26,373 nucleotides of DNA, from assembly GCA_036897625.1 (NCBI GenBank), contig JAYMTA010000591.1, positions 1-26,373 of the forward strand, in the 5' to 3' direction. The translations under genes and the position numbers were made by a program. The notes under the pieces were generated by a model. It worked only from the letters and a program-made list of their open reading frames with translations, did no database searches and was not told the origin of the DNA. This document shows positions 1 to 10,589 of the stretch, one piece after another. The stretch comes from Pelargonium cotyledonis (lineage: Eukaryota; Streptophyta; Magnoliopsida; Geraniales; Geraniaceae). Position 1 is the stretch's first letter; each line of letters begins with the position of its first letter.

Positions 1-1494
1 GGGGTACCCTCCTCCGCCTCCACCGGGGCGTCCGCCCTATGAAGGGTACCAGGGGTATTTCGGTCAAGGTTATCCTCCGCCGCCGCCGCCGGGGCAGCAG
101 TACCGCTACGATCAGTACCAAGATCAATCTCAGTCCAATGTTGGGTGTGCCTCGTTTCTGGAAGGCTGGTGAGTCTCTGTTCTGTTCTATATTTGAGCTG
201 AAATGAGTCATGAATCATGACAATCATTGTTTTTTTTTTTAGCAAAATGATCATTTTACTAGCTTGAATGAAGTTCAAGTAAAAGGATTTATGTGCAATT
301 TCTTTGCTCGGAAATGTTTTTGTTTGTTCGATTCATTTGGTACTTAATTTAGTGTTTTGATTTGAATCGGTTGTCTTGTCTCTAGGCAGTTTATGGGTTT
401 AGAGAAGAATTGAATTGCTCGATATGTTTATCGATTGGCTCATTAGCTATTTGAGTTGATTGTTTCGGAGAAATTTATGGGTTTTGAGAAAATGGGATAG
501 GAGACTTGTTAGATGGTTATGTTATTATGGATACAATGGTGGAGAAATGGAGATTTTGTGAAGGGAAATGCGAGAGATGTAGGCTTGTACTATAGAATAT
601 AGATGAAACGGGTTGGTGATTAGTTAAGATGCGGCTTTAAAAATGCTATGTCACTGTGATTGGAGTAAGGTGAAGGTTCGATCAGTGATGCATCCACCTA
701 AGTTCACACGCCTCTAGTTAAAAGACAGTCCGGTGGGGTTTTGGTAGATTTAATAATATTGAACAGTGGATTTTGGATGGTTATTGTACAAAGAAGATAT
801 CGCTTTTTAGTAAATAACCAATTATAACACTTCGGGGTTCTTATGCTCTGAAACGAAATGTTCCTATGTTGGTATATACTTATAGTAAATATGAATCCGT
901 TTACATTATGGGTGTGTGTATGCTCGTAGAATCTTTGTTGGTTATAGTATATATATCTTCAACTTAAAAACCACCCTCTAGTATTCATGTTCACCAAAAC
1001 AAATAGCTGTTCCTTATTTGCTGTAGATTTAAGTGTCTTGAGGTCCATAGTGCCAAAGAGATTCACCAAAGTACTCTATCATGAAAGTCAACTTGTACTT
1101 CACCTTCTTCGGATCTAGGATTTGTCACTTATACGGATCCTCCAGGACAAATCTTGAAGTGTTCGGTTATTATTGTTAAGTATCCATTTCAAAATGTGTG
1201 CTCACGTTCTCTCAAACATTTCGCCCTAAATGAGGACATTTTAGTAATTTACGTATACATGAATTGCCAATAATATCCCTAATCCTTGAGTCTGTTACAA
1301 TATTGTCATGTAAGGGTACATACTAATCTAATTATTGTTAATGTGCAAGTAGCATTCATCCGATCTGTTCAATACTTGCAAAATGTTTCATGTATATTAA
1401 TTCACCAAGAATGACTTATCTCTTCTACACGTACAGCTTGGCCGCGCTATGTTGCTGTTGTATGATGGAGGAATGCTGCTTCTTCTTTCGGTAA
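1..1494 (+). CDS. CYSTM (WIH-type) cysteine-rich transmembrane protein, 3' part
   Basis: Partial gene, cut by the left edge. The coding exons are 2-168 and 1437-1494 (stop TAA 1492-1494), joined in phase 2 across a 1,268-bp GTGAGT...CAG intron. The visible 73 residues begin with a Pro/Gly/Tyr/Gln-rich stretch containing GYPPPPPPG repeats. They end in the family hallmark: GCLAALCCCC followed by MMEECCFFFR and the stop. CYSTM proteins are small, tail-anchored plasma-membrane proteins; in plants they are linked to stress tolerance and, for WIH1/2, to sporogenesis. The Cys-rich end sits in a hydrophobic segment, as is normal for the family. The N-terminus lies outside the window, so the exact paralogue cannot be named. 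The long AT-rich intron shows no other gene. The splice site just before the CLAALCCCC block and the exact phase match make the model firm. Confidence 0.88.
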
Positions 1495-2307
1495 TGCTAC
1501 TGGCAAAAAAAAAATCTTCGCTTCCACGTCAATTACTGTTTCGGATTTAGATTAAAACCCTATTGTTGTGGTTCCTTATTGTGTCTGTAAACCTAGTAGT
1601 TCTATGGGGTTTTTAATTTATTATATCTCACATGTTGTTAGAAAAAAGAGAATCTGTGATTTGTTGTGTGTTTCATTGAGCTTGTGCTATTTATGTTCTT
1701 AAATTGTAAACAAGAGCTTCATTATAATTAATATACTTTTATAGCTTTTTATTTGTGGATATATTTGCTATCTAAACTTGGTTTGAATGCCATTTTTGCC
1801 TACTTTGTTCACAGAGTCACATGTCTCTGTTTCTTTTTGACTTTTAGGCCAATGAAATAGAGTTGATAATTCAAATTTCTGACGGAGTTTTTTTGGGACT
1901 TGGGTTGGAAATGCCGAGCTTGAAAGGGGTTGCAGGTTTCAGATATGATTTTGAATATTATGAGTGAATTTTATTACAGTTAGGTATAGGCTAGACATTT
2001 TTAATCGACTCGAATTTGAATATCCAACTTTAGTGTTTATCAAAAATGTAAACACATTTACAGAGACTCGAATATAAGAGTTGTCTGTTCCATATTCGAA
2101 TAAAAGCGACATGAAATTTTCTACCAAAGACATGAAATAGACAGACAACAGATCTATTTATAGTAACAATTCTCTTTAAAATCAATTACATTGGAGTTCA
2201 ACTATCGCACCACATTACAAACAATAAAGAGAAATCCATAAAATCACTTGCCCTAAATAGAATACAACTACAACATAGAAAACGTGAAACCCGGAAGATG
2301 CACACAC
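1495..2307. other. Convergent 3' ends of the CYSTM and AFB2-like genes
   Basis: AT-rich DNA between the stop codons of two convergent genes. It should hold the 3' untranslated regions and polyadenylation sites of both, perhaps overlapping, because only about 0.8 kb separates the stops. I see no open frame of believable composition and no transposon ends. The exact 3' ends cannot be set from sequence. Confidence 0.6.
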
Positions 2308-5300
2308 TTACAGAGTCGATACAAAGTCTGGTGCATCTTTTCTGGGTCCAACCACCGTTCGATACAAGTACATTTTCTCCACCTTGTCCATATCTCCAGT
2401 GCTGCCAATCTCCATCTGCTCGTTCTCATTTATGATCTCTACATTGAGCCTCGGCATCTTCTTCGCCAGCGCCTTGCAGCCCCCGAGGGTCACTTCACAC
2501 GATGACATCCAAAGGGATCGCATTGTCTCATACTTTCCCACGTCATTTAGAAGCGCTGGATTCCCGAACGGGCAGTCTCTGATTTCCAGCTTGCGCAGAT
2601 TCTTGCAGCCGTTTAGTACATAAAGCATTCCCTTGTCGCTGTCCCCAGCAAATGCAATGGAAAGCATTTCGAGCTTCTTCGCGTGCTTGCCAATGTGGAG
2701 GAAGACCTGGTCGGTTAGGTGGCCGGAGAGCGATAGGCGGGGGAGATTTTTGCATGACTGAACTATTGCCCCGAACCCCTCATCTAGCGGTTGGTTGGTC
2801 ACAGCATCGGGTTTTGTAGGGTTTAGGATGCAAAGCCTGAAGCGGATGAAGTTCGGGCAGTTCTTTGCTACGGTTATTAGGGCAGCATTGGTCATTTGCT
2901 CGCAAAAGTATAACAAAGATTGGAGCTTTGGGCAGCCGATGGATATGGCAACCAAGCCTTCTTCGGTCACAACACCATCGCCATTCCCGTCATACAGATC
3001 AGACGGGAAAACCCTCAATTCCCGTAATTCTTTACAGCTGCTTGCCACAACACCTAATCCTTTGTCCCCAATACAATCCAGTATCTGCATAAACATAAAA
3101 CCATAATCATCATTTTTGCAAACAAGACATTGAGAATAGAAGCACAAAGTTTGGCAAACGCAGGGAGAAAGTATCGGACCCATAGGCGCTGAAGTTTCCT
3201 GCAGTGTTGAACGAGCTTTATTAGGTCGGAACCAGGAATTCCCGGAGCATAGCTCAGGTTCAAGGAGATTAGATTAGCACAGATGGGATGAATGACGGAC
3301 AGGCAGTGAGGACCCACCTCCAAAAACCCGGATAAACTCCTAATTGATGTCAACTTCTCGATATTATTCTTTAGTTCGTTATAGGTCTCAGAGTCTGGGT
3401 CATGGACAAAGGACCCTGTACCCAAGTCTGCCAGCTGAGGAGCTCGTTCTAGTATCTTTTGAAGGGCATCGAGTGGCACTGACTGATTTAACCTCAAACT
3501 CTTTAAATTGGGCGATCTCGCCACGAGTCTCTCAAGAGCAGCTAAATTAATTTCTCCTTTAAGGCAGGCAAAATTCAGTGAGACAAGAGATGTGCAGCTT
3601 TCGGGAAAGCAGCAAAGCCACTGCCCTCGATGATCCTCAATTTCATTTTCTTGCAAGTCTAGCTCTTGAAGATGCCTAGAATGAAGAACCAAGAAACTAT
3701 AGTTATACCATACACTAATGCTAAAAGGGTAGAAAATTTAACTCTGCTAAAACTGTAAAATATCTTGTAGTGATTATAAGTACTTGTCAAATAATATGCA
3801 AGACTTTTTCGGGTTTCCAGTTTGGTTTAGGCCGGTTTTTCGTGTCTGAGCCGCAGATGTTAGTGAGGTAGTGTGGGTTGCCCGTCCCTTCATCGCAAAC
3901 CCAACCCCAAGATTAATCGGGTATATTTTACGCAACCCAAAGCCACAAAAATGCAGGTAAGCAATGGACAGAACCAAATCAAACAGAACATGTTGTAGAC
4001 AACTGACCAAATAGATAGAAACAATCCGGGATTGGAACTTACCACTATACCATTTCCAGACCATGGACTAACCATAAAGCAGAAGCTAATGAAATTACAC
4101 AAGAACATAAAACCATTACAAACAACAAACGGACCAAGGTGTTGAACATTAAAAATCTGAAATCACAACAATGCTCTATACCTTTAAGATGCTACCATTA
4201 AAATGAAATTCCAACATTCTACAATTTCCTCCACGGTTGCTGATATGAATCAATTACTACATTTTAGTGCAAGTTCACCACCCAATTCCAAGTAATGCAT
4301 CCAAGAAACTATAGCAAACACGAAGCTACAAGATTAAAAATGTCAACTTGCTCTAAGATAGGACTTGAAAACCAACCAAATCACATCTTACATTGCCAAA
4401 GAGATAAAGCAACATCAGATCAACACATAAGCCATAGAACTGCCACAGAACAAGGTCAAACAATCCAATCATTAACTTTAACTAAACAAAACACACAACA
4501 CGGACCTTTCAAACATATAGGTTTACACCCTTGAGAGGCAAAAGGTGTTGTATACCCATAGATCAATTGATGATGGTACTAAACCCCGTAAAATGCCAGT
4601 TTTGCCATTCATTTCACTGTAAGTTTTCAAATAAATGTCATCCAAACAACAATAAAATTATTATTTTTGCTCTGGTCTCCAATTGGGGTCATTCTTGTGT
4701 TGAATTCATGCATCATATCAAGTGAAATTTTAAGAGATTTTTGTGTGAATCGTGTAGATTTACTTCAATTTACTTCAATTAGTCAGAAGAGAAAAATCAT
4801 TAAAAGAAACAGTCCATAACCATTTCAAACCCCAACAGTAATAAGCCAAAATAAGAACATACAGACAGAAAAATAAACCCATCAAAACAAAAACAAGCAA
4901 TCAAACAAACCAATCAACTTACCTACAATTTGCAGCTATAGCAGCAAGCCCATCTGTGGTGAACCCTTCACAGCTCACCAGCACCAAGGACTTGAAATTC
5001 GCAAAAGCTCGCGAAACCAGCTCCAAGCACAAATCCGAAACCACCATCCTCTTCAACCTCAGCTCCTCCAACCTAACACCACCATCCGCCATTGCTTCGA
5101 TCCATGGAAGCACAAAACCTCCCCAATCAGGCGGAACCAAATTGAAATCCGCAAAATGGGGCTTTCCTTTCAGAGTCAGAGACTTCAATCCCGGAAATCT
5201 CGCAATCACTCTCTCAGGACTGATCGAATAGCAATTTCCGATGAAAACCCTACGCCTACTGAACCTCTCGACTCTGTACCAAGTCTTGCACACCAGAGAC

Positions 5301-5374
5301 ACTGCGTTACGGTCCTTGTGCGTCTCCACGAAATCGAACACGTGCTCCAATACCTCTTCGGGAAAATAATTCAT
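2308..5374 (-). CDS. AFB2: Auxin receptor F-box protein, AFB2/AFB3 type
   Basis: Complete three-exon gene: 5374-4923, 3675-3180 and 3084-2308, giving 574 aa (Arabidopsis AFB2 is about 575). The product is the substrate receptor of an SCF ubiquitin ligase; it binds auxin together with Aux/IAA proteins and sends them for degradation, mainly in the nucleus. Seen: an N-terminal F-box (residues 4-37, [20 protein letters not shown]) followed by leucine-rich repeats. The InsP6/auxin-pocket residues line up with TIR1: KGKPHF at 69-74 (TIR1 K74/H78) and RFRLCI at 397-402 (TIR1 R403). The RLSLSG and [11 protein letters not shown] segments are also present. The MNYFPEEV start and the ending DAPDFVSTL follow AFB2/3 rather than TIR1. 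Intron 1 is 1,247 bp with normal GTAAGT...TAG ends. Intron 2 is 95 bp with a poor donor (GTCCGA). A miR393 site lies in exon 3. AFB2 versus AFB3 cannot be decided, because many species have one gene for both. Confidence 0.95.
2508..2529 (-). promoter_or_regulatory. miR393 target site in AFB2 mRNA
   Basis: The plus strand here reads TCCAAAGGGATCGCATTG, identical to the first 18 nt of plant miR393. The minus-strand mRNA is therefore an almost perfect target, differing only at the 3' end of the microRNA. It lies in exon 3 within the codons for the TMRSLWMSS segment, the known location of the site in TIR1/AFB genes. Cleavage here lowers auxin receptor levels and, in Arabidopsis, can start secondary siRNA production from AFB transcripts. 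The site is seen; its activity is inferred from the family. Confidence 0.92.
3676..4922 (-). other. AFB2 intron 1
   Basis: Long AT-rich first intron between the F-box exon and the leucine-rich repeat exon. Donor TAG|GTAAGT at 4922 and acceptor CTAG at 3676-3679 keep the Arg codon intact. Short open frames occur but have no recognisable product. A stretch near 3810-3950 is richer in G+C and looks like degenerate repeat DNA, but I see no clear ends. Confidence 0.8.
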
Positions 5375-5900
5375 CCTCTTTCCCGGAAAATAAAAAAAAA
5401 CTTTCCCGAGAAAATAAACTCCCCCTATATCGGAAATCCCATTCGCAACAAAAAAAACCTAGATCTTAATTGGTAAAAAGTCAACCATTTCGACCAGATT
5501 TAGGCAAATCTACGCCATTGAAACTAGATCTAGAGTTTGAAACTGCGATCCACGAAGAAAATAAGAGAGGATAAAAAATTTAGCTCAAATTTTCCCGAGA
5601 AAATGATAGAAATTGGATGAAAAAAAAAAATCAAACAACAGTTACTTCAGTGACCATCTGCGAATCAAAAGGAGAAGATTGCGAAGACGGAAAAAAACAT
5701 ACGAAATTCAAAGATCTGAGTCCCTGAAATTTCCTTAAAAAGACATTCTTAATTAGATCGAAACACTAAACAAAATCACCAAAAAAAATATATCCTAAAA
5801 ACTAGAGAGAGAAACAATCTCTCAGACAAACAGAGCTCTGTTTCTCAGAAAATGGCACAAGAAATGAACTAATTGGACACTAAAGCCAAATTTAACCATG
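5375..5900 (-). promoter_or_regulatory. AFB2 5' leader and proximal promoter
   Basis: Upstream of the AFB2 start codon on the minus strand. The mRNA-sense strand has pyrimidine-rich runs (for example CT repeats opposite 5805-5830), a common feature of plant leaders. A weak TATA-like stretch lies opposite 5786-5796. The transcription start cannot be placed with certainty, and a leader of several hundred bases is possible. No competing gene is seen. Confidence 0.45.
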
Positions 5901-5924
5901 GTTAATATGCTTAACCAGGGTTAG
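5893..5924. promoter_or_regulatory. Paired TAACCATGGTTA-type palindromes upstream of AFB2
   Basis: A perfect 12-bp palindrome TAACCATGGTTA at 5893-5904 is followed 8 bp later by the near copy TAACCAGGGTTA at 5913-5924. Both contain the TAACC/GGTTA half-site form seen in MYB-type binding sites, and both lie upstream of the AFB2 leader. The pairing is seen; a regulatory role is inference. Confidence 0.3.
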
Positions 5925-7764
5925 TTGTTTCTCTCTGATCAAGGCTTCATTTGATCGGACGGTTGGTATCGGTTTCACGAGAATCTCAATGGATTGTGGC
6001 CGTTGATGTGTGGAACGCACGTCAGTGATGTACGTACAGACTGCAAGATTGACACTCATTTGAGTTGAAATCACGAAAATGCCACAGCGTACTCGCGCGA
6101 GTATTGTACTCTCTCACATTTTCAATAGAAGAGGTATCCAAAGATCGAGTCGGGTCGGATTTAGTTCGGATTTTGAAATGGAACATGAGATTCAATCCGG
6201 AATGTTTTTTGGAACGAACTCTTTTAGCTTGGTTCGGATTTGTCTAATCTGATCCTATCAGTTTTTTGCAAGAAAAATCCAATCTGATCCAAAATTGATT
6301 GGATCGAATTTTGCTCTAATTGAATTTTGGTTGCCCACATATTCAGATTTATTTTATGCAATATCGAATTCGTAAAAGTACTGACCGAACTTCCCGTAGC
6401 TGCATACTCAAATTCAAATTGTAAGTTGTAGAGTAGCAATTGTGTGTAAGTGTATCATAATGAAAATTGTTTGTATGTTGCACGATCCAACACAAACACG
6501 TTTAATACAATAACTTATAGATAAGACGAGTTAACTAAATATGAGTTCAATTAAGATATGAACACGACAAATTTTAGTTCAAAAAAAACATATTGAATAT
6601 TACCGTATTTATAAATTGTTGGCATGGTACAACACATCTAACAATACAACACACTTGAGTTTTCAACTTTCAAGTTTTGACATCATAGTGAGTGTGTGAC
6701 AAATTCATGAAAGATAAGAGCGAGTGTTTAGGTTTTTGTACTCTCGAAGGTGTGTTTGTCTTTCATAATTTTATTTTCATTTCATTTTTTTGCTTTTGAA
6801 TTAATTTTATTTAATTGGGCTTTTCAATGATTAGGAAATTCATGAAAAGATAGATTTTTTTAATAAGCGACCTATCAGTGAGAGACTGTTTTAACTGATA
6901 AGCTGCTTATTCTGTGCGGTGTGGTGCATTGTATTAAGGAACACATTAGCTATACGCCGTTGATTTGATTTTTGTGTTTTGATCAATCACGGTTAATTAA
7001 AAAGCAATTCGATAAAATATAGCTTCAACTGAATCCCCCATCTACTTCATTTCCCTTCATACATATTTTAGTGTCATTTTCTTTTAAATGTCTCAAAATT
7101 TCACAAATAGATATTGCTAACTTGGAATCGACTCGTTCATTTTTACGCTATGTTATTATACGAAAGACTCGAACATATCTTAAGTCATTAGTAAAACTTG
7201 TGTGTTGCAATGCCAAAATCTGTTAAAAAAGGTCTGCTCTCATTGGCTTCTCCCTGTCTCCTCATTGTTTCCTTTGAACCTCCACTTCCACAAAGCTCTC
7301 ATCTTCGATGAGACTAGGCGATAACAAAGTCGCTCGAGAAATAAGTCATTCAAGATGGGCTGCATTGCACCTGTCTTGATCAATCAAACCATTAAGACAT
7401 CACACTAATATTTGGTAGTGTTTTCATATATTTGAGTCAGCCTCTACTACCGCAATAGTTAAATTAAACTCAAAACTGAATTGGACGCCTAGAAATGTAC
7501 TAAGAGTTCATTGCATGATCCACGTTCATTACAACCACTCATAGAAGATAGTCACCGCCCTAACATAAGTATAAATAGTCACTACATTAGAAAAAATAAT
7601 ATTACATTATCACTTCACTCAACTCTTCAATTTGTTGTTCAAATTTTAGTAGATAATCTCATTTTTACACCTAAAATGATTAAAACCATTATGAAAATCC
7701 TTTTTTTTTTTATGGTGTGGATTTTAAGTTTGTGGAATCATTAATTTGAACTATCTACATGGCT
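5925..7764. other. Gene-poor intergenic DNA upstream of AFB2
   Basis: AT-rich sequence with only short chance open frames. The part at about 6140-6420 contains repeated GATCC/GGATC and GGTTCGGAT-like words typical of decayed plant dispersed repeats, but no ends can be defined. Nothing else recognisable apart from a short hairpin at 6862-6912. Confidence 0.5.
6862..6912. repeat. Short inverted repeat (hairpin)
   Basis: AATAAGCGACCTATCAGT (6863-6880 region) pairs with AACTGATAAGCTGCTTATT (6894-6912) with few mismatches around a loop of about 13 nt. It could be a MITE remnant or a chance hairpin. No target duplication was found. Confidence 0.4.
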
Positions 7765-7779
7765 AAGTAACTATTCTTT

Positions 7780-7983
7780 CACCACCAAGCACGTTGGTCA
7801 ACTAGTAAAAAGTTCGAGTCTCAGAGAATGCAGCTGCATTAAAATTTGATAGGGAGGGCTTTGCCGCCCTTATGGTCCTACCCGGCTCGAATAAAAATTA
7901 ATCTAAGTGTAATAAAACGACTTAAAGATGATAACTGTAATTTGCATGCCTGCTCAAAAACCTCATGGTTTAGCCAAAAAGAA
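7780..7983 (+). mobile_element. SINE retroposon with 15-bp target site duplication
   Basis: A roughly 204-bp insertion flanked by the exact 15-bp direct repeat AAGTAACTATTCTTT (7765-7779 and 7984-7998). Inside are a Pol III A-box-like AAGCACGTTGG (7787-7797) and a B-box-like GTTCGAGTCTC (7809-7819), as in tRNA-derived SINEs. These are followed by GGGAGGGCTTTGCCGCCC and GTCCTACCCGGCTCGAATA, words I recognise from plant Au-type SINEs. The 3' end is A-rich. The A-B box spacing is shorter than in an intact tRNA promoter, so the head may be truncated or diverged. It encodes no protein and would have used LINE enzymes for insertion. The identical flanks suggest a fairly recent event. Confidence 0.82.
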
Positions 7984-7998
7984 AAGTAACTATTCTTT

Positions 7999-8466
7999 TT
8001 TCATCTTTCTTTTTTACTCCATTGTTATTAGAAGTTCATCATTGGAATTTTGCTTCTATTTTGCTTCACTAGCTAGCTAAGCATTGTTTTGTTTTTTTTT
8101 TTTTGTTTTTTTTATGATTATTGAAATTCAACCCAATACTCTTTATTCAACTTTGTCGCATTTGTTGCCATGTTCACAATCATTTATCACATTGACTTGT
8201 TGCCAAGTTGATTGCTTATCTATACTTTACTCCTTTATCATCCATATGCTTAAATTTTCTACCTCCACATTAATTTTTTCAATTATTAATTTATTATAAT
8301 TCATTTTGATACATATATGGACATGCCAAATGATTTAAATTTATAATGCAACTCTTGTTGAGAAATGTTGACAAAATAACAAATTGAAAATATTTCAAAT
8401 TTCTCAAGTTGTATTTTAATTTAAAGACATGTATCTAATTAACGTGATATTCAAAATGTGACATTG
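7999..8466. other. Intergenic AT-rich DNA
   Basis: T-rich stretch between the SINE and the foldback element, including long T runs near 8090-8110. No gene, RNA or repeat border is seen. Confidence 0.5.
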
Positions 8467-8475
8467 ATAAATTAT

Positions 8476-9260
8476 GGACATTAGTTCAATTTGGTGCTAA
8501 ACTTTAAAAAAAAAGTCAAAGTAGTGGTTGAACTTTCAAAAGTGACAAACTAGTGGCTGAACTTTTAAAAAATTAATAAACTAGTGGCTACTGTTAGATA
8601 TCAGTTAACATTAACTGTTAATTGCTAATTTGATGTCATTGACTAATGTTTACTAATTTTGACCAATTCAATTTTTTTATATATAAAAAATATATTAGTA
8701 TTCGCATGTTCGTTTTTTACAAAAAAATAAATTTAATATATGCTTTCCAGGTAACACGATTATTAATTAAGATTTTACACACAAAAAAAAGTAAGGACAA
8801 AAAAATAACCACTTTCTAACTAAAATAACTTAATTAATACTTTTGTTTAATATTTTGTTTAATATTTTTGGTTTCCGAATATAAATTTCTTTTTAAAAAA
8901 TAAACTTATATGTATATTAACATTTCTTTTAATTATGATCATTTATAGCAATCATGAATTTGAATTTTTTAGTTGAAAGATAAGACTGATAATTTTGTAA
9001 GTTGAAAAAAATTCATGAAAATAAAAAAACGCATTAAAGCATTAAGTTATAAAAAAAATACAAAACAAATAAAATTACTAAAATTGATCAGTCAATTATG
9101 TCACATTGACAATTAACAGTTAAAGCTAACTGATATGTAATAGTAGCTACTAATTTGTTCAACTTTTGAAAAATTCAGCCACTACTTTGTTACTTTTGAA
9201 AATTCAATCACCACTTTAACTTTTTACTCAAAATTCAGCCACCAATTTGAGCGAAAGTTC
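8476..9260. mobile_element. Non-autonomous foldback (Mutator-like) DNA transposon
   Basis: A 785-bp element with long terminal inverted repeats of about 185 bp (8476-8660 and 9077-9260). The arms share blocks such as AGTAGTGG, CAAAAGT(G/A)ACAAA, AGTGGCTGAA, ATATCAGTTA and AACTGTTAATTG in matching order. The outer 21 bp agree at about 16 positions. The 9-bp sequence ATAAATTAT flanks both sides (8467-8475 and 9261-9269), the duplication length typical of Mutator-like elements. The interior is very AT-rich with no transposase. The arms have diverged clearly, so it is old and immobile. A hAT element (8-bp duplication) is less likely. Because the flanks are AT-rich, the exact border could shift by a few bases. 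Confidence 0.75.
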
Positions 9261-9269
9261 ATAAATTAT

Positions 9270-10285
9270 TCTATAATTGTTTGTGGGTTTAAGTCAATCA
9301 AAACAATTAAGGCCTCCTTAAATATTTGGGTTTTGTCTCAAATTCTCTTAACATATTATCCAAAAATAATTGCATTGGTTCTCTTATGCTTTATTATTAT
9401 TAATTTTTTCCACGTTTTTGTGTATAGATAAATAAGAATAATAGTGGGGTTGAGAAGCCAACTCACGTTTTCCATGAATTATTTTTGTCGTTTATGAGAA
9501 TTTCATGGAGTAATTAATTTTCCAAATGCATTGCATGTAGCCACCTTTGATTTATACATATAAAAATCTAAAATTAGATTTAAAATATCAATTTTGTACA
9601 AAGAAAGCAAATTATTTGTGGTTTGGTGTAAGTGCACTATCAATAATCTTTTTGGAATTTACTAAAAAAAAGTTGCATATTCAAATTTAGCTTTTTAAAT
9701 TTTTTTTGTCGACGGTGAGTGGTACTTTTTATTTATAAAATTCAAAAAAGCTATTTTAATCTATCATTTAATTTGTTCCTAAATAACACATTTAAGTTGT
9801 TCATAAACCTTAAAAAAAAAAATAGAAATTGTACTTGATTCAAACATAATATTACGGGAACAAGATATCAATTGCATTTTATTACTCCTCATTTCACGTA
9901 AGCTCGTAGCTTGTACAAAATTAAGTTCCTAAAAACAACTCGTTTTCTTAAATGAGTCAATTTAATTATAGCTTTTACTTTATAAATTGCTCCAATTTTT
10001 CTTCAATTTTTGCTTATGTGTCATATGTCTAGAGGTGACAACAATGTTAAAAAAAATACCAATTATATGTGTGGAAACTGATTTTTTAGATTTAGTGGTT
10101 TACACATAAAGAATATTCTAGAATGTTTAAAAGTTAAGCAACTAAGTACCAATAGAATGGAAGAATTGAGAGCACATATGATAATACTTTTGGATTAGTT
10201 GACTTAAAAAGAGATTTAAGTTTCTCTATCTAACATGGCAAATTATGTTTGGCATATTAAATTTATAATTAATTAACTAATTAAC
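9270..10285. other. Intergenic AT-rich DNA
   Basis: Strongly AT-rich with short homopolymer runs. I find no coding region, tRNA, or transposon ends in it. Confidence 0.5.
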
Positions 10286-10296
10286 AACAACTTAAC

Positions 10297-10578
10297 CTTA
10301 TGGAATATATGGCTCGCCCGCAATGCTCTCTTTCTTCAAAGTTATTTCCCGAGCGCGGAGGACACTATTATGCATATCAAGAGTCTTTGTTATGCTATTG
10401 TCTCTTGCTTAGATTCCGACTTTTGTAATATTTATAATTTCTCAACATGGTGCTTGAATCATCTTCTAGTTTGGTCCTTTGGTTAGCTCGGGTTGGTTTT
10501 TGTGGGTTTGTTTTCTTTTTGCTTGTATTGGACATTTGGATCATTTAATAAAAGGTACCAATCATTTAAAAAAAAAAA
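10297..10578 (+). mobile_element. 5'-truncated LINE fragment with poly(A) tail
   Basis: A short insertion of about 280 bp ending in a run of A (10569-10580). It is flanked by AACAACTTAAC (10286-10296 and 10579-10589); the last two A of the tail may belong to either side, so the duplication is 9-11 bp. An open stretch near the left end reads NIWLARNALFLQSY and continues into TIMHIKSLCYAIVSCL. This resembles the IWxxRNxxxF region at the C-terminus of plant LINE reverse-transcriptase proteins. A TAG in the frame and the missing remainder show it is dead on arrival. 5' truncation plus poly(A) plus direct repeats is the mark of target-primed LINE insertion. Confidence 0.72.
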
Positions 10579-10589
10579 AACAACTTAAC

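Noticed and set aside
660..720. GGTTCGATCAG (B-box-like) in the CYSTM intron as a possible tRNA or SINE
   Set aside because: No A box, cloverleaf or flanking direct repeats could be found.
4295..4725. Two open frames in AFB2 intron 1 as a nested gene
   Set aside because: Short, biased AT-rich frames without domain or splice support; intronic chance frames are expected.
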